This document shows, piece after piece, positions 34,595 to 45,500 of a DNA stretch of 64,000 bases (positions are counted from its first letter, which is position 1; each line of letters begins with the position of its first letter). Where the stretch lies: contig JYIP02000001.1 in NCBI GenBank assembly GCA_001051155.2, positions 1,674,001 to 1,738,000 of the forward strand, written 5' to 3'. Under the pieces are notes generated by a model, which was given only the letters and a program-made list of their open reading frames with translations, was not told where the DNA came from and did not search any database. This stretch comes from Chrysoporthe austroafricana (taxonomy: Eukaryota > Ascomycota > Sordariomycetes > Diaporthales > Cryphonectriaceae). Both the position numbers and the translations under genes were made by a program.

Positions 34595-35348
34595 ATGGCG
34601 GAACAACAGAACTCGGCCCGTAGGAGGAGGTCTAGTTCGATCCTCCAGGTGTACCACGAGCCTCCCGAGCCTGTCGAGCAGCTCAGCGACCGTGCCGCCC
34701 TGCCCAACGGCAACGCAAACTGGGTAAACGCGAAAGGTGAGAAGGACCTGTAACCACCCCGGCAGCCCCGGGGGCTCTCCCGTCGAGCAGTCGGGTTCGC
34801 GGGACCGACGTCTCCTTCCCTGCACTGCCACGGGATATACCTGCTGGCCCACGGAGGCTAATCGCTGGACATGCTCAGGGGCTTGGACGATCCACTTCAT
34901 CTTGATCATGTGCCTCAAGATCTTCTACGATATCATCCCCGGCGTGTCGCAGGAGACTTCCTGGACCCTGACGAACATCTCGTACATGGCCGGGTCCTAC
35001 CTCATGTTCCACTACGTCCGAGGCATACCGTTCGAGTTCAATGCAGGGGCCTACGACAACCTGAACATGTGGGAGCAGATCGACGATGGTGCCCAGTACA
35101 CCCCCGCCAAGAAGTTCCTGCTGAGCGTCCCAATCGTGCTTTTCCTCCTCAGCACGCATTACACCCACTATGATCTGGCCTACTTTACTATCAACTTCCT
35201 AGCGGTGCTGGCAGTTGTGATCCCCAAACTACCTTTCGTGAGTCTCGACAGCCCGAGGCCTAGCAGATATTCAGGAGACCTAACAGACCATATGCAGAGC
35301 CACAGAATGCGGTTTGGAATTTTCTCCGGCGTGCCAGACGAGGAATAG
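34595..35348 (+). CDS. orm1: ORMDL family protein (Orm1), serine palmitoyltransferase regulator
   Basis: Three exons (34595-34736, 34879-35237, 35298-35348) give 183 aa, the usual size of fungal Orm proteins. The introns are 142 and 60 nt, and the last exon encodes only 16 residues (SHRMRFGIFSGVPDEE). Orm proteins are ER membrane proteins that bind and inhibit serine palmitoyltransferase, the first enzyme of sphingolipid synthesis. The N-terminus has RRRRSSSILQV, a Ser cluster resembling the Ypk1-phosphorylated region of yeast Orm1/2. The core includes NANWVNAKGAWTIHF, a TM segment (LIMCLKIFYDIIPGV), TLTNISYMAGSYLMFH, the family signature around GIPFEFNAGAYDNLNMWEQI, and two further hydrophobic segments ending in FLAVLAVVIPKLPF. 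Phosphorylation control is inferred from family knowledge. Confidence 0.96.
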
Positions 35349-36550
35349 TACTTGCTTCCTGCGGTCAAGATCGGGCGTTTGGTTTTTCGATTTCCTTTGA
35401 AGTTTGGAGTTGCGTGGAGTTGTGTTAGAGGGCAGCCTGCCGAGCGATGGGTCTTAACCGACTCGAAATCGAAGCAAGAGTATCTTCTATCTCAGTCCAG
35501 GACAGGCTCGTTTGCGACACGAACCCGTTTGTCAGGCGAAGGTGTCACGCCGTGTCAACTCTCGTCCCTGGAGCGTATGTCTCTCATCATCTGCACCGTG
35601 TTACTTGTTTGGATGGCTCGTGGCCAAAGCTTGAGCTACGGGGCACCGAGCTGGGAAAAGTGGTTATTTGTTTGGGAAGGGTCAATCCGAGGAGTGTGGA
35701 GGGCGAGGCGTCGGACCACAAAATCGACAGCACAGGCAAACTCAACTGAGCCATGGAATACAAGACGCAATCTTTCTATTTGTGCAACTACGCCTACCTC
35801 GGATGTTCCAGGCCTGCTCGATAGGCTATATGCTATAGCTATCTCTACAGAGTGATTCGCAACAACGCAGACCGTGTGCCAGGTCACAAGACAGAACTCA
35901 TTCTTGTGAAGGGAAGCGAGGTACTGCTCGTTCGGCTCCCCCATGCATCAGTCCCTAGTTTGCGAGTTACACTCGGCTGCACGGGAGTGGCACAGGGATT
36001 CGATCTGCCGTAGCAGCCTGGACAAACGGGCCCAGCTCAGCAGCAACTACTCAGCTGGAACTCTAAACCAAAGGGAGTGAAGAAACGATGAAGACTCCCA
36101 TCCAGGGGATGAGAGCGACGACAGTTTCTGGCCGTCCCCTCGCAGACCCATCATCAACACCCGCATTTCGAGGTCGGCATGATTGCAATCTGGATACGAC
36201 ATACGTTCGGGTACTCTCAGCATGCAACATGGTATCTCGGACCACCAAGACTTGATCAACAGGACGTTAACCGGCACGAGGCGTTGCCATGAAGATCCCG
36301 GTTGTGACGATCCTAGGCCACCTTGCGGTGCTGGGTGGTCGATGTTGCCCCACAGCGATGAATCGGCACCGGTCGACAAGCATGGCACCGCAAGGCAGTC
36401 GAAGTCCCGAGCTACTACCAGCTTGTCGACCTTGATCAGATAAGACCCGTAAGCGGATAGGAACCTGCGAGGACCAATGCGGACTAACTACAAGTCCGCC
36501 ACCACTACTTCGTCAACTTCCTTCGTTCGTGGAAAACCCCAGGCCTTCGT
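35349..36550. other. 3' flank of orm1 and intergenic sequence
   Basis: Bases 35349-35900 still read openly in several frames but have no motif, and probably contain the orm1 3' UTR. The remainder has only short frames on both strands. Nothing further is seen. Confidence 0.45.
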
Positions 36551-37833
36551 GTGATGCCCTCCGCAAATCTTCGCGGGGTGAATGTACGCCATTGGCAGCG
36601 ACCGATGTCGCCAGCTCAGTCTCCTGGGCCGTCGCCTTGGCCACGCTTCTCAACGTCTCGGCCAGCGAGACTGTCTCAGACTGTCACAGACTGTCAAACC
36701 GCCACCTGCGTCAACGCAGCAGTCCGTCTTTCACCCAGCTACAGTGGTGGCGATTACTGTTCGCGATCTCATGGCCAAAGCCGCTCAGGGCATGTGAAAC
36801 GGCACTGTCATGGCACTGTGCGTCCTCACGAGCCGCATGATGGCGCTGCACGGGGTTGGCCTCCCGCCCCGCCTGACAAGGTCTGTGTTCCGGATGGTTG
36901 TCCGCCAGGATATCCGTGCCCGCCTGACTTGGGATGCTGCTACACCAAGTGCGGTGAATACCACAAGGGCAGCCTGGGAAGACGAGTGCAGACCGAGCTC
37001 TTGAGATGCTGTAACGATTGCGTCCCTGAGTCCGATGAAAAGTGTAGACGCACACCTCATGGCGAGGTCCATCGCACCAGTGATGCCACGGGGTCACAAG
37101 CTCAGTGATGAGGCATGCCACATGAGCTGTAACAGGAAAGGAGCCCTTGGCGCTTAAGGTTTTGCAATCGTCGACATCCATGAGCGGCTAGCCCTGGGCG
37201 AGGCGACCACATCTATCACCGAATGGCACGAGCGGCGTCCCGCTCGGCCGGATAGTCCGAAATTGTCACATTGATTGCAGCCACTCCTTCTGTCCCCCCG
37301 AGGATCCTAAGCCTCATCAGCCGGTCTGCGCGAGGGGATACTCTCGTCAGAGGCACGGAGCAGGGAAACTGGATGCCTACCCACCTGAAAAGCCTGAAGC
37401 CCCGGAGGCGTACCTACGTCCACCGCCAATTGCTCCGAAACCTCACCCGGGACGGCCTCCTCCCGGGCCATCTCCTGCACCGCACCCTCCTGCGGGACCA
37501 CCCCTTCTCCTGGACCACCCTCCTCCCTTATGGCCACCAGCAGAGCCTCCTGCGCTGCCAGCAACCTCGGGCCCGTCTCCTCCACCGCAGGTCACACCCT
37601 GCTACAAACGCACCGGCGTGCCGCATACTTGTCACCGCCGTCATCCCGATGTTGGCAACGGAGCCATACCAGCCACTGTCACTAAGTTTGATGCGTTGAG
37701 GCTGGGCTCGACGCCGGTGGAGGCTCCTCGAGTTGTTCGGATCAGACTTGCCTTCAGTGTGGGGGCCGTCATTCTCACCGCTATGTCTCAGTTAGAGGTC
37801 ATCAGCTCGAGAACTGCGTATACTGGAAAATAG
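36551..37833 (+). pseudogene. Cysteine- and proline-rich secreted-type protein gene, apparently broken
   Basis: Three pieces in two frames look coding. A signal-peptide-like hydrophobic run (SSVSWAVALATLLNVSASE) reads in one frame near 36608-36665. One frame away, from about 36670 to 37108, follows a Cys-rich segment with DCQTATC, VCVPDGCPPGYPCPPDLGCC and RCCNDCVPESDEKC. A third piece, from about 37264 to the TAG at 37833, begins CHIDCSHSFCPPEDPKP, runs through a Pro-rich linker and ends in a hydrophobic stretch (LAFSVGAVILTAM). The shifts do not coincide with good splice sites, so I infer frameshifts in a former secreted or wall-associated Cys/Pro-rich protein. Unusual introns could also rescue it. 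No ATG fits the signal-like segment. Family unknown; effector-like composition is only a suggestion. Confidence 0.33.
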
Positions 37834-38932
37834 CATGGACATTCTCCTCATCAGGACGGCCGTGGATGTGATTTTGTATTTGGGGCCAGCAACACTGAAG
37901 ACTCCACGTGCTGGAGTCCATCGCGGCTAGCTGTCCGCTTTGGTCGTGGGACGGGGCCTGAAATATCCACGGGGGAGACCAGAACGAGCAGGCCATCGAC
38001 TCTGACGACAAGTAATGCTTCTCTTCGGGAAGATTCCACTTTGGGGTTCACGGAGTTGGGGGCCCCAGCCGTGGTTCCAATGATAGATTGGATGTTCAAT
38101 TCGATGACTGAAGAGGATGGCTATCAGAACGGTTTTGTGCCTTTCAGTGCAAGAGCATTTCGAGGCTAAGGACATACATATACCATTGAGATCGTTTCGA
38201 CTATAGAGATCCTACTTTGTTGTCGTCCGCTCGATGTTAATGCAGTTCTGTCTTCCCATGGGTATCGCACAGGAGACCTGATAACTTCATCTTCAGGTTG
38301 ATCTAGAACACAACCGCATATTATGTGGGTGTCGGTCGACAAATATTGTACGAAACATCGACCTCAACCAGAGCCTATCTGATGAGATCTGATCTGATAT
38401 GGCGGCTCCACACGAGTGGCAATTGCACTGATGGTATTCGGGGAAAGTGAGGGAGCGGGGCCAGCTGGACGTGCATCGTCGATATATCGCATGCGCTGTC
38501 AGCGTACAGAGTCCTTAATCTCGGCCATGTCCTGTCAACGCCGCGTTCGCCGAGCTTCGAAGGCTCTCACCCTTCAAGGTTGTGCCTCACAATCGATTCC
38601 GATCTTGCAGTGATCCTCGTATTTCCGGCGGCCGCTTCGGTCAAGCAGAACCACACCAAGCCAACACGGATATGGCGGCCGGGCCCACTTCGTCCCCCGC
38701 CTCCGCCTACAGCCGGCCTCGGTGACGACATGCTGGGAGGTCGTCGTCCAAAGGGGCTCTAGAGAGCTCCTCGTGTCAAATGGCATAGGCACAGATAGGC
38801 TTTCGACTGGATTTGTTCCTGAGTCACTTCTCGATGATCCCTCGAAGGTCCGTGATCGCTACGAGAAATAGTTGTGCGGCGACAGCCTCACTCGGACCCG
38901 GGCCCGCATCGATTGCTCTGACGGCCAGGAAC
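37834..38932. other. Intergenic stretch, no supported gene
   Basis: Only short frames. The right end is the promoter of the O-methyltransferase gene. Confidence 0.45.
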
Positions 38933-38944
38933 TTATATATTATC
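38933..38944 (+). promoter_or_regulatory. TATA box of the O-methyltransferase gene
   Basis: TTATATATTATC lies about 100 bp upstream of the start codon at 39038, a typical distance for a fungal TATA element plus a short leader. The leader that follows is CA-rich and ends in CGCCAAGATG, a good fungal start context. Confidence 0.6.
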
Positions 38945-39037
38945 TGCTCGGATACCCAGCAGGCCCGCCTCCGCCCCCGTCCGCCTACATACCGACGATA
39001 CCAACAAAGAGATTTCAGCCTCACACTCACCGCCAAG

Positions 39038-39881
39038 ATGCAGGAGAACGTACCCAAGCTCTATTCCAACCCGGAAACGGGCGGCAAGGTGACGGACTAC
39101 TCCGTCGCACACTCGACTCCGTTGCCGGAGTGGCTCGAGAGGTATCACAAGTGGGGGTGTGAGGAGACTAAGCTCCCCAACTTCCTAATCTCGACATACG
39201 AGGCCCAGATGTTGATCTTCCTGGCAAGGATCGCGGGTGCTAAGAAGGGTGAGCTAGTGCCCACCTGCCCACCCACTTCCCCGTCCGAGCCGGGCACGAG
39301 ACGCGGGCGATGAGACGGGTCAGACTGACATGCTAGGCGCAGTGCTCGAGATCGGCGTCTACATCGGCTTCTCAGGCATGGTATGGGCACACGCGGTGGG
39401 AAAGCGAGGCTCCGTCGTCGGGCTCGAGCTCAGCGAGGAGTACGCCGGCATCGCGAGGAAGGGCTTCGAGGACAACGGCGTCTCGAACGTGGAGGTCAAG
39501 ACCGGCGACGCCGTCGAGTCCCTGAAGGCCCTCGCGCCGGCCGAGCCCTTCGACCTGATCTTTATCGACGCCAACAAGGACGCCTACCCGCAGTACCTGG
39601 ACATCATCCTGTCCAGGTCGCAGCCCGGCCAGCCCGGCCGCCTGCTGAAGGAGGGCGGGCTGTTCGTGGCGGACAATGTGCTGAGGCGGGGCACCGTGGC
39701 GGATGCGAGCGACACGAACCCGCACTATGTGGCAGCGGTAGAGAAGTATGGGGAGGAAAAGGCCGCGACGTTGGCGAGGCCGCTGCACGAATTTAATGTT
39801 AAGCTAGTCAAGGAGCCCAGGCTGGAGGCGTTCCTCATACCTCTCTTTGATGGGTTGGGAATGGCGAGGCTAAGGGACTAG
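39038..39881 (+). CDS. CCoAOMT-type SAM-dependent O-methyltransferase
   Basis: Two exons (39038-39248, 39337-39881) give 251 aa; the 88-nt intron has donor GTGAGC, a CTGAC branch point and acceptor TGCTAG. The protein is a small class I methyltransferase of the caffeoyl-CoA/catechol O-methyltransferase family (Methyltransf_3). The SAM-binding glycine motif is VLEIGVYIGFSG (about residues 73-84), followed by the acidic end of strand 2 (VVGLELSEEYAGIAR). The block FDLIFIDANKDAY carries the metal-binding Asp, and GGLFVADNVLRRG the second acidic/Asn pair. It should methylate a catechol-like or other phenolic hydroxyl with a divalent metal; the substrate is unknown. In fungi such enzymes serve in secondary metabolism or detoxification, but no biosynthetic neighbours are visible, so a cluster role is not supported. 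It has no signal peptide and should be cytosolic. Confidence 0.94.
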
Positions 39882-39992
39882 GGGGATTGCTCTGCGGCAT
39901 CGCTAGCGCGATGTGAACTGAGGTGTATCATAGAAATGCGTTTTATGGATTACCCTTGCTCTCTGCAGTTCTCTGGCCATCGGATGGTTCCT

Positions 39993-41119
39993 TCATGGAC
40001 GCTGTGCCCTTGTCAGGTCTGTTCCTACTGCTTCTTCCTCTGCTGGGCTCTTTCCACTGTCCGCCTCCGGCGCCTCGGTCGCATACTCCCACTCATCGAT
40101 AAAGTCTTGCAACGACTGTTCACGTACAATCTGGCGGCCATGCTCATAGTCCGCGTAGTGTCCCGGTGAGCTTTTCCTCGCTCCCTTCGCTGTGTCCACC
40201 AGCAGCGGCCGCCCGATTTTGATATACGAGCCTTCACCACACCAAGTAGCAGCCGCAGCGTTGCTATCTGTGAGGAGACGGAAGGGGGAAGGACAGCTTC
40301 CAGCTTGATAGGAGTAGGCGAGCCGGGAGGCGAGGACGTGCCCTCGTGGGGGCCGAACGACACGGGCAAGATGCGGATGTGCCAACGGGGTGGCGGCGAT
40401 GTAGCCGGCATGGGTGCGTCCTCTCCGCTGCCTCCTGCCCCGAGAGACGATGTCTCTTGACTGGGTGGTGGTCCTGATGTAGGACGTGCTACAGAGCCTG
40501 GAGGAGAATGAGAGTCCTGCTGGGGTGAAAGAGGTGTTGGGGGCTGTGGCAGTGAGGTGGTGACCCCCGTGGGAGATGGTGATTCAGGGACATGACCGGT
40601 GGCCGGAGAGACGCTGTTGAGGCAGCATAGCTCGTCGTCGGATCTATTACCCTCCACGATAGCATCGAGACTCATGGCCAGGGAACCGGGCGAGAACGGC
40701 TCCTGTACGGAGGATGAGGCCGCTGAGACGCTCGGGCTGTCCTGTTCACTACCCTCGCCGCTCTGGCCAGGTGAGGGGACCGTGAATCTTGTCCGGTGAG
40801 GATGGTGGTGGCGGCGGTAGCCGCTGTGTCTCGTGTCGTAATATGTTGGCTCTGAGGCTGCGGCCGAGGGTTTGCGGAGGATGATACATTCCCCCGGTTG
40901 GTGCTGGTGGCCGCCAGTGCCGGTGGACGTGTGGGTGTGTCCGGACTGGCCGCCCCTCGCCCCGTCGATCTCGGCTGCAAGCACGAGTATTTGTCGGAGG
41001 AGGTCCTCTAAACGGGCGAATCTCTCCTCTCGAGGGGATGAGTCGATGCTATCTTGAGGGGCTCCGCTGTCCATAGCAGGACTGCTAGGTACTTTTTGTG
41101 ATTCTGGAAGGTTAGCCAT
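39993..41119 (-). CDS. Ser/Pro-rich fungal protein of unknown function
   Basis: From the ATG at 41117-41119 a Ser/Pro-rich frame (MANLPESQKVPSSPAMDSG) runs to about 40270-40390. It includes a leucine-rich helix (RFARLEDLLRQILVLAAEI) near residues 31-50 and a His-rich segment. The coding signal then moves to another frame, which reads WCGEGSYIKIGRPLLVD, SSPGHYADYEHGRQIV and SLQDFIDEWEY before stopping at 39993. An intron from 40386 to 40268 would join them in frame (335 aa), but its donor GTTGGC is weak although its acceptor CTCACAG is good. A frameshift is the alternative. Without a frame change the protein would end at 40025 with a basic, unnatural tail. The N-terminal helix could be a coiled coil. 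I do not recognise the family. Upstream in-frame ATGs reach 41230. Confidence 0.6.
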
Positions 41120-41463
41120 ACTGTAGGTGAGGGAACATGAAAAGACGCAGTATACGAGTACTCTAGGTGATTCGAATAGTGAAAATTGTGCGAATGTTAT
41201 GGGGACCGTTGAGAATATGCATACTATCATCGGTCTTCAGTGCATGGGAAGGAGCAACGGGCCTCCAAACAAGGCTACATGGCAATAAGGCCAGCTTCTC
41301 TCCTCCTTGGCACTACTAATCTTTCAAAAGAGCGAGAACAAATGATTGACATGCTCTCAGTGTCTTGGATCGCTGATGTTTCTCGTTTCCTTCGAAGAAT
41401 GGTAGTAAAATCGATTGCAAGACTTGCGCTTCCTGCTGAAAGCAATGCGGCAAGCTGCCATCC
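41120..41463. other. Intergenic spacer between two minus-strand genes
   Basis: The 344 bp hold the promoter of the Ser/Pro-rich gene and the 3' flank of the next minus-strand gene. No feature beyond that is seen. Confidence 0.55.
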
Positions 41464-42557
41464 TCAGTCTGTAGCCTCCCAATCACAAGCTACGACGAAG
41501 TGGCCGAGGTCGCTGAGGTTGATGTCCCACATCGGTTGGTACATTGACACCGTCCCGCCCCTTTTTATGACATTCCTTCTGCCCAGCCCAGAGATGCGCC
41601 CGTCACCTGCCAGTATCACCTTCATGGGATTCGCATGCTGCTCACCTGAGGCATCGGCTTCATGAGCTCTGATAATCCACATGTCACTGCCCTCCCTAGA
41701 CTCATCGACCCTCATCTGGACACTTGATCCGACTGGTCTATCATACTCGGATGCTCCTTTCACCTGCACGAGCCAGTCGCGAACTTCCGCTGCGAGGCCG
41801 CCGGGAACATACTTCGCGCCTCGCCGCTGAGGTGAGAATGCATCAGGCAGGGGAGCACGGTCTGTGGCTTCTGTGGCTGCTTCGGTGGCTTTGAATCGAG
41901 GAGCATCTCGAAACGTGGGATGACGGGCTGCAGGCTCGATCGGCGAAGCTGGCTCCGAGTCTGTCATGGGGTACGCCGGGTTCGTGAGAGACTGGGATGA
42001 GCTCTCACCCTCATCTTCAGGCGGTGTATACGTCACTTCTATGGGCTCGCCATCCAGTGTCATAGGTTCATCTGCGACATCATCATCGGGACTGGAGTCT
42101 GCCTCGGGTGAGATAGAAACCCGCCGGCGCTTGGGTGGCCGCTCGTCGTCCCAAGACAGTGTCCTTGATGCCGAGGGTGAGTCAATATCGATGGACTCAC
42201 TGAGCGAGTGTGGGTCTGGGGCTTCGCCTCTCAGGGTATCTGGTGAGATGGGCGACGTGTCGATGGCGTCACTCAAGGGCTCGTTCTGAGTTGGCCTGGG
42301 TCTGGATGTTGTAGGCGCAGGAGTCGAGAACAGTGGCGGCTGGTGGCCCGCCTGTCGAGATGTAGCTGATACATTGAAGCGCGGGGTCGAGGCAAATTGG
42401 TGGGACCCGCTCTGGAGTTCTGTCGGCGTCTGCTTCTGTGACGGTGGTGCCTGGCGTTTGGGAAGCAGGAAGCGCGGCTGCGCTGGTGTCTCCACGATGA
42501 GTCAGCATGGTGAGCATAACACGGAGGATTGAAACAGCTCACCGAAGGAGGTGCCAT
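41464..42557 (-). CDS. Conserved-looking fungal protein with disordered N-terminus and compact C-terminal domain
   Basis: Two exons: a 15-nt first exon (42557-42543, MAPPS) and 42489-41464, giving 346 aa. The 53-nt intron has donor GTGAGC, a CTGAC branch point and a GGAG acceptor; the tiny first exon is required because the long frame otherwise has no ATG. The N-terminus reads TPAQPRFLLPKRQAPP and then TPRFNVSATSRQ. The middle (residues about 60-200) is acidic and Ser/Pro-rich with a nuclear signal PPKRRRVSISPEADS. The C-terminal 120 residues look folded: GAKYVPGGLAAEVRDWLVQV, then alternating strands (MWIIRAHEAD, NPMKVILAGDG, MWDINLSDLGHFVVACDWE). This could be a small beta-barrel such as an OB fold, which would suggest a nucleic-acid-binding nuclear protein, but that is a guess from strand pattern. 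I do not recognise a named homologue. Confidence 0.72.
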
Positions 42558-45500
42558 ATTGAAAAGGGGTAGTCAACTCGATTGGCCTCGCCCGAGGGCC
42601 GACTTCACGATAGGACGCCAGGGAGGACGTGCCAGCATTGGCTACGCCCGTTCACTTAATTCTATCAATGAGATGCCGACGTCTGCTCTGTAACGTACCA
42701 ATTCGAGTTGACGAATAGAGTCAATCTCCCGAGATAATCATATTTGTTCGAGCGAACTTGATGCAAGGGGCAGAATCGCCAGGCCTCGATGAGGTGGGAG
42801 AGTCACGGCGTGAGGTCGATATCGGTGTGGTTGTGCTTAGTCATCCTCGCAACTCGCAAGCAGTGTAGACCTTGGCACTTGGGCTTCTAGTTTATGTTTT
42901 GGCCCGGATACCAACAAAAGACGTCAAACAAGCTTGGGGCTTGCTTTCGGTGAATTAATCGTACGGAAGCTCGATCATGGGGTAGTCGTACACTCCAATC
43001 GTACACGAGAGAGCTGCCCCAGCCGGGCCCCTTTTCCCTATTCCTTTTTGGTTATTTTTGGCCTGGAAGCGAACTTCCGTCAATTAATCTCAGCCAGACA
43101 ACCTGGGCATTCCCAGTCATCCTTCGAGACCATGGTAGCTTTCATATGTATCTTTGACCATGGTTCACTAAGATTCTCTCCTAGTCAGATTTCTCACCAG
43201 AGCATCGATAGCCAGCAAGGATAAGAATTCTTCATTGGGAACGGCATTGTCTCCCAGAGCAGTCTCGCCGCGGGCGTCATTGCTGGGACTCGTCACCGGG
43301 TCCTGAGTTGTTACAGGCTGATTGAATCCAATTGCTGAGAAGAGACTCAAAGTGTTCATCCTTCTCCATCGCTCGCCATAATAAGAATTCTCTGCTCCTC
43401 TTCTTGGTGGAACCAGCGTTTCCTAGACTCATCTAGTACGATAGATTATGGTAGGCGCGAGGTTCTTTCTAGTCTGTATGGGCCGCTGATAGCTCAGTCT
43501 TCGGAAATGGGAGCCTCCACTTGGTAAAGACATAAGGATGTCTCAGCATTTGAAGACACAACCTGGGGCCCTATCCCCCCTCGAATCTTGGATACTGTCT
43601 CCGTTCGATAGGCTTTGCCTATGTGTTCTCCTCTATCGGACTCCAGTACAGCTACCGGACAAAGGCGAGTCAGTTCATGGTGTCGATATCTGACCCAGCA
43701 CTATGATGCCGATACACTCTTGCGAAGCCCAGCGCCATATACATAGGCCGCGTGCAAAGGCTCAACTGCTTTTGCCATCTCCAAAGCCAGACGCCCTAGC
43801 TCTTGTATATATCGCTTCGAGATAAATCGGATCCGAAGTATGGAGTGGGCATGCGTTGGTGATTGTTTATTCCTTGTTGGTAGGTCAAAACTTGGCGGTT
43901 GGGTTCTTGTCGAAGAATCCGGTTACACCGTCTTGGATACCGCTTCAATTCTCATACACTCATCTATTCCGAAGCCTTCTTTTGTCCGAATGACTTAGGA
44001 GGTATTGGATACTCGCTAAAGCGCGCTGGGGGGTCAGTTGAGAGAGCCTGGGTATGATTCGCTGTCGCGACAGGAACTCGTCCGAGATGCTTCGGGATAC
44101 CCGTCAGCTGGGGATTATGATCACGACTGGAAAGGGAACGCAGCTCAAATGTCTTTGGTGTCCTCCCTATGGAACCCCATAGACAATACCCTGTTTCGGA
44201 CAGACCGCGGTTAAGCGGCCAGCATGTCGAGCCGCCCACTTGTCTGACTCATTAGAAGGATTTCGTCGAGATGGCATGACACATTTCAGGGAGCAGTCAT
44301 GCCACAGCCGCTGGCCTGGGCTAAAAGACCTTGCAAATACCGACCGCCGTGCTGTGGAGCTTTATAGGGCGTGGGGGCCGAGATCTGCACGCCTGTCGTC
44401 GTCGTCCGCGGGTCGGCCGAGGGAGACGTCGAGTCACCTCACCTACCCAGTCCATGTTTCGGGTGGTAGTGACAGGCTTGCTCGGGTCACGGACCAAGTC
44501 TGACAATGCGACTTATGACACCTCAAGATCTGGCCGAGGATGCATCCTTCACCAACGACTCATCTCGTACTCGGGTCACCGCTGACTGGAACGTATCATC
44601 GGTAGGAACGAATTGAAGGTATGGTGATCGGTCCCCCAGAAGCGCGAACCAGACGTTGACATGATCACTAGCCCTAGGCATGGCGAGACCTGACGAAGCT
44701 TTGCGAGCCGCCCTCGCAGGTCAAGGACACAATCACGCCAGCTTTGTACAGCGAGACATCCCGTCGTCCTCAGTTTTGCGGCAACATTAGACGAGGCGAG
44801 TCATCTGACAGGCTGTCAAAGTCCCTGATGGCTGTCACATCTCGGATCGGAGTGACAAACGTGACAGGCGCCTCGGACAATCCGACCAATCTATCAAGCC
44901 CCGATCAGTGTGTCTCAACAATATGCAATGTGATAGAGGGACGGGCCTGTTATCGTCGAAGCCCTACTAATGATTTGATGGTGTCCCGAACGGCAGCCCC
45001 CAGGAAGGGCCATTGACGTGTCCCATCACGTGTGGTCTCACCGGCCGATGTTTCCCCCGGGATGTCTCATTGCTCGCGTCGAATGCTCATAGCAGGCAGC
45101 CATGTTGCAGATACATCACGGTATCAAGGATCGCGGAGCGACGTCCATCTGCCTGTCTAGTTGAGCTGGCCGACCGAACGCTGAGTTGTCCCTGGTCTCT
45201 GTCGCTCGGCCGGCGCTCCCTTCACCAAGACCCCCTTCGAACCATCATCACCATCCCTGACTCATAACGGCTCGTCTGTATGGTTCATGAAGCAATATTG
45301 ATGTGCTGCAAAACAGCGGGTGGGATCGACCCATCCGACACGAGATCACACCCGACTTGAATCTCGATAAGACTCAACAGACGACAACTGAGTTCGGCGC
45401 TTCGTAAAGTGGGCCAGGCGAGCCTACCAATCATGTCGACAGGCAGCAAGGTGTATTACGGCCCCAGGTGAGCGGGATGTAGGGCCAACGCGATGTGGGC

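Noticed and set aside
39372..39796. Frames on both strands overlapping the O-methyltransferase exon 2
   Set aside because: GC-rich third positions of the real gene keep other frames open; only the plus frame with SAM motifs is coding.
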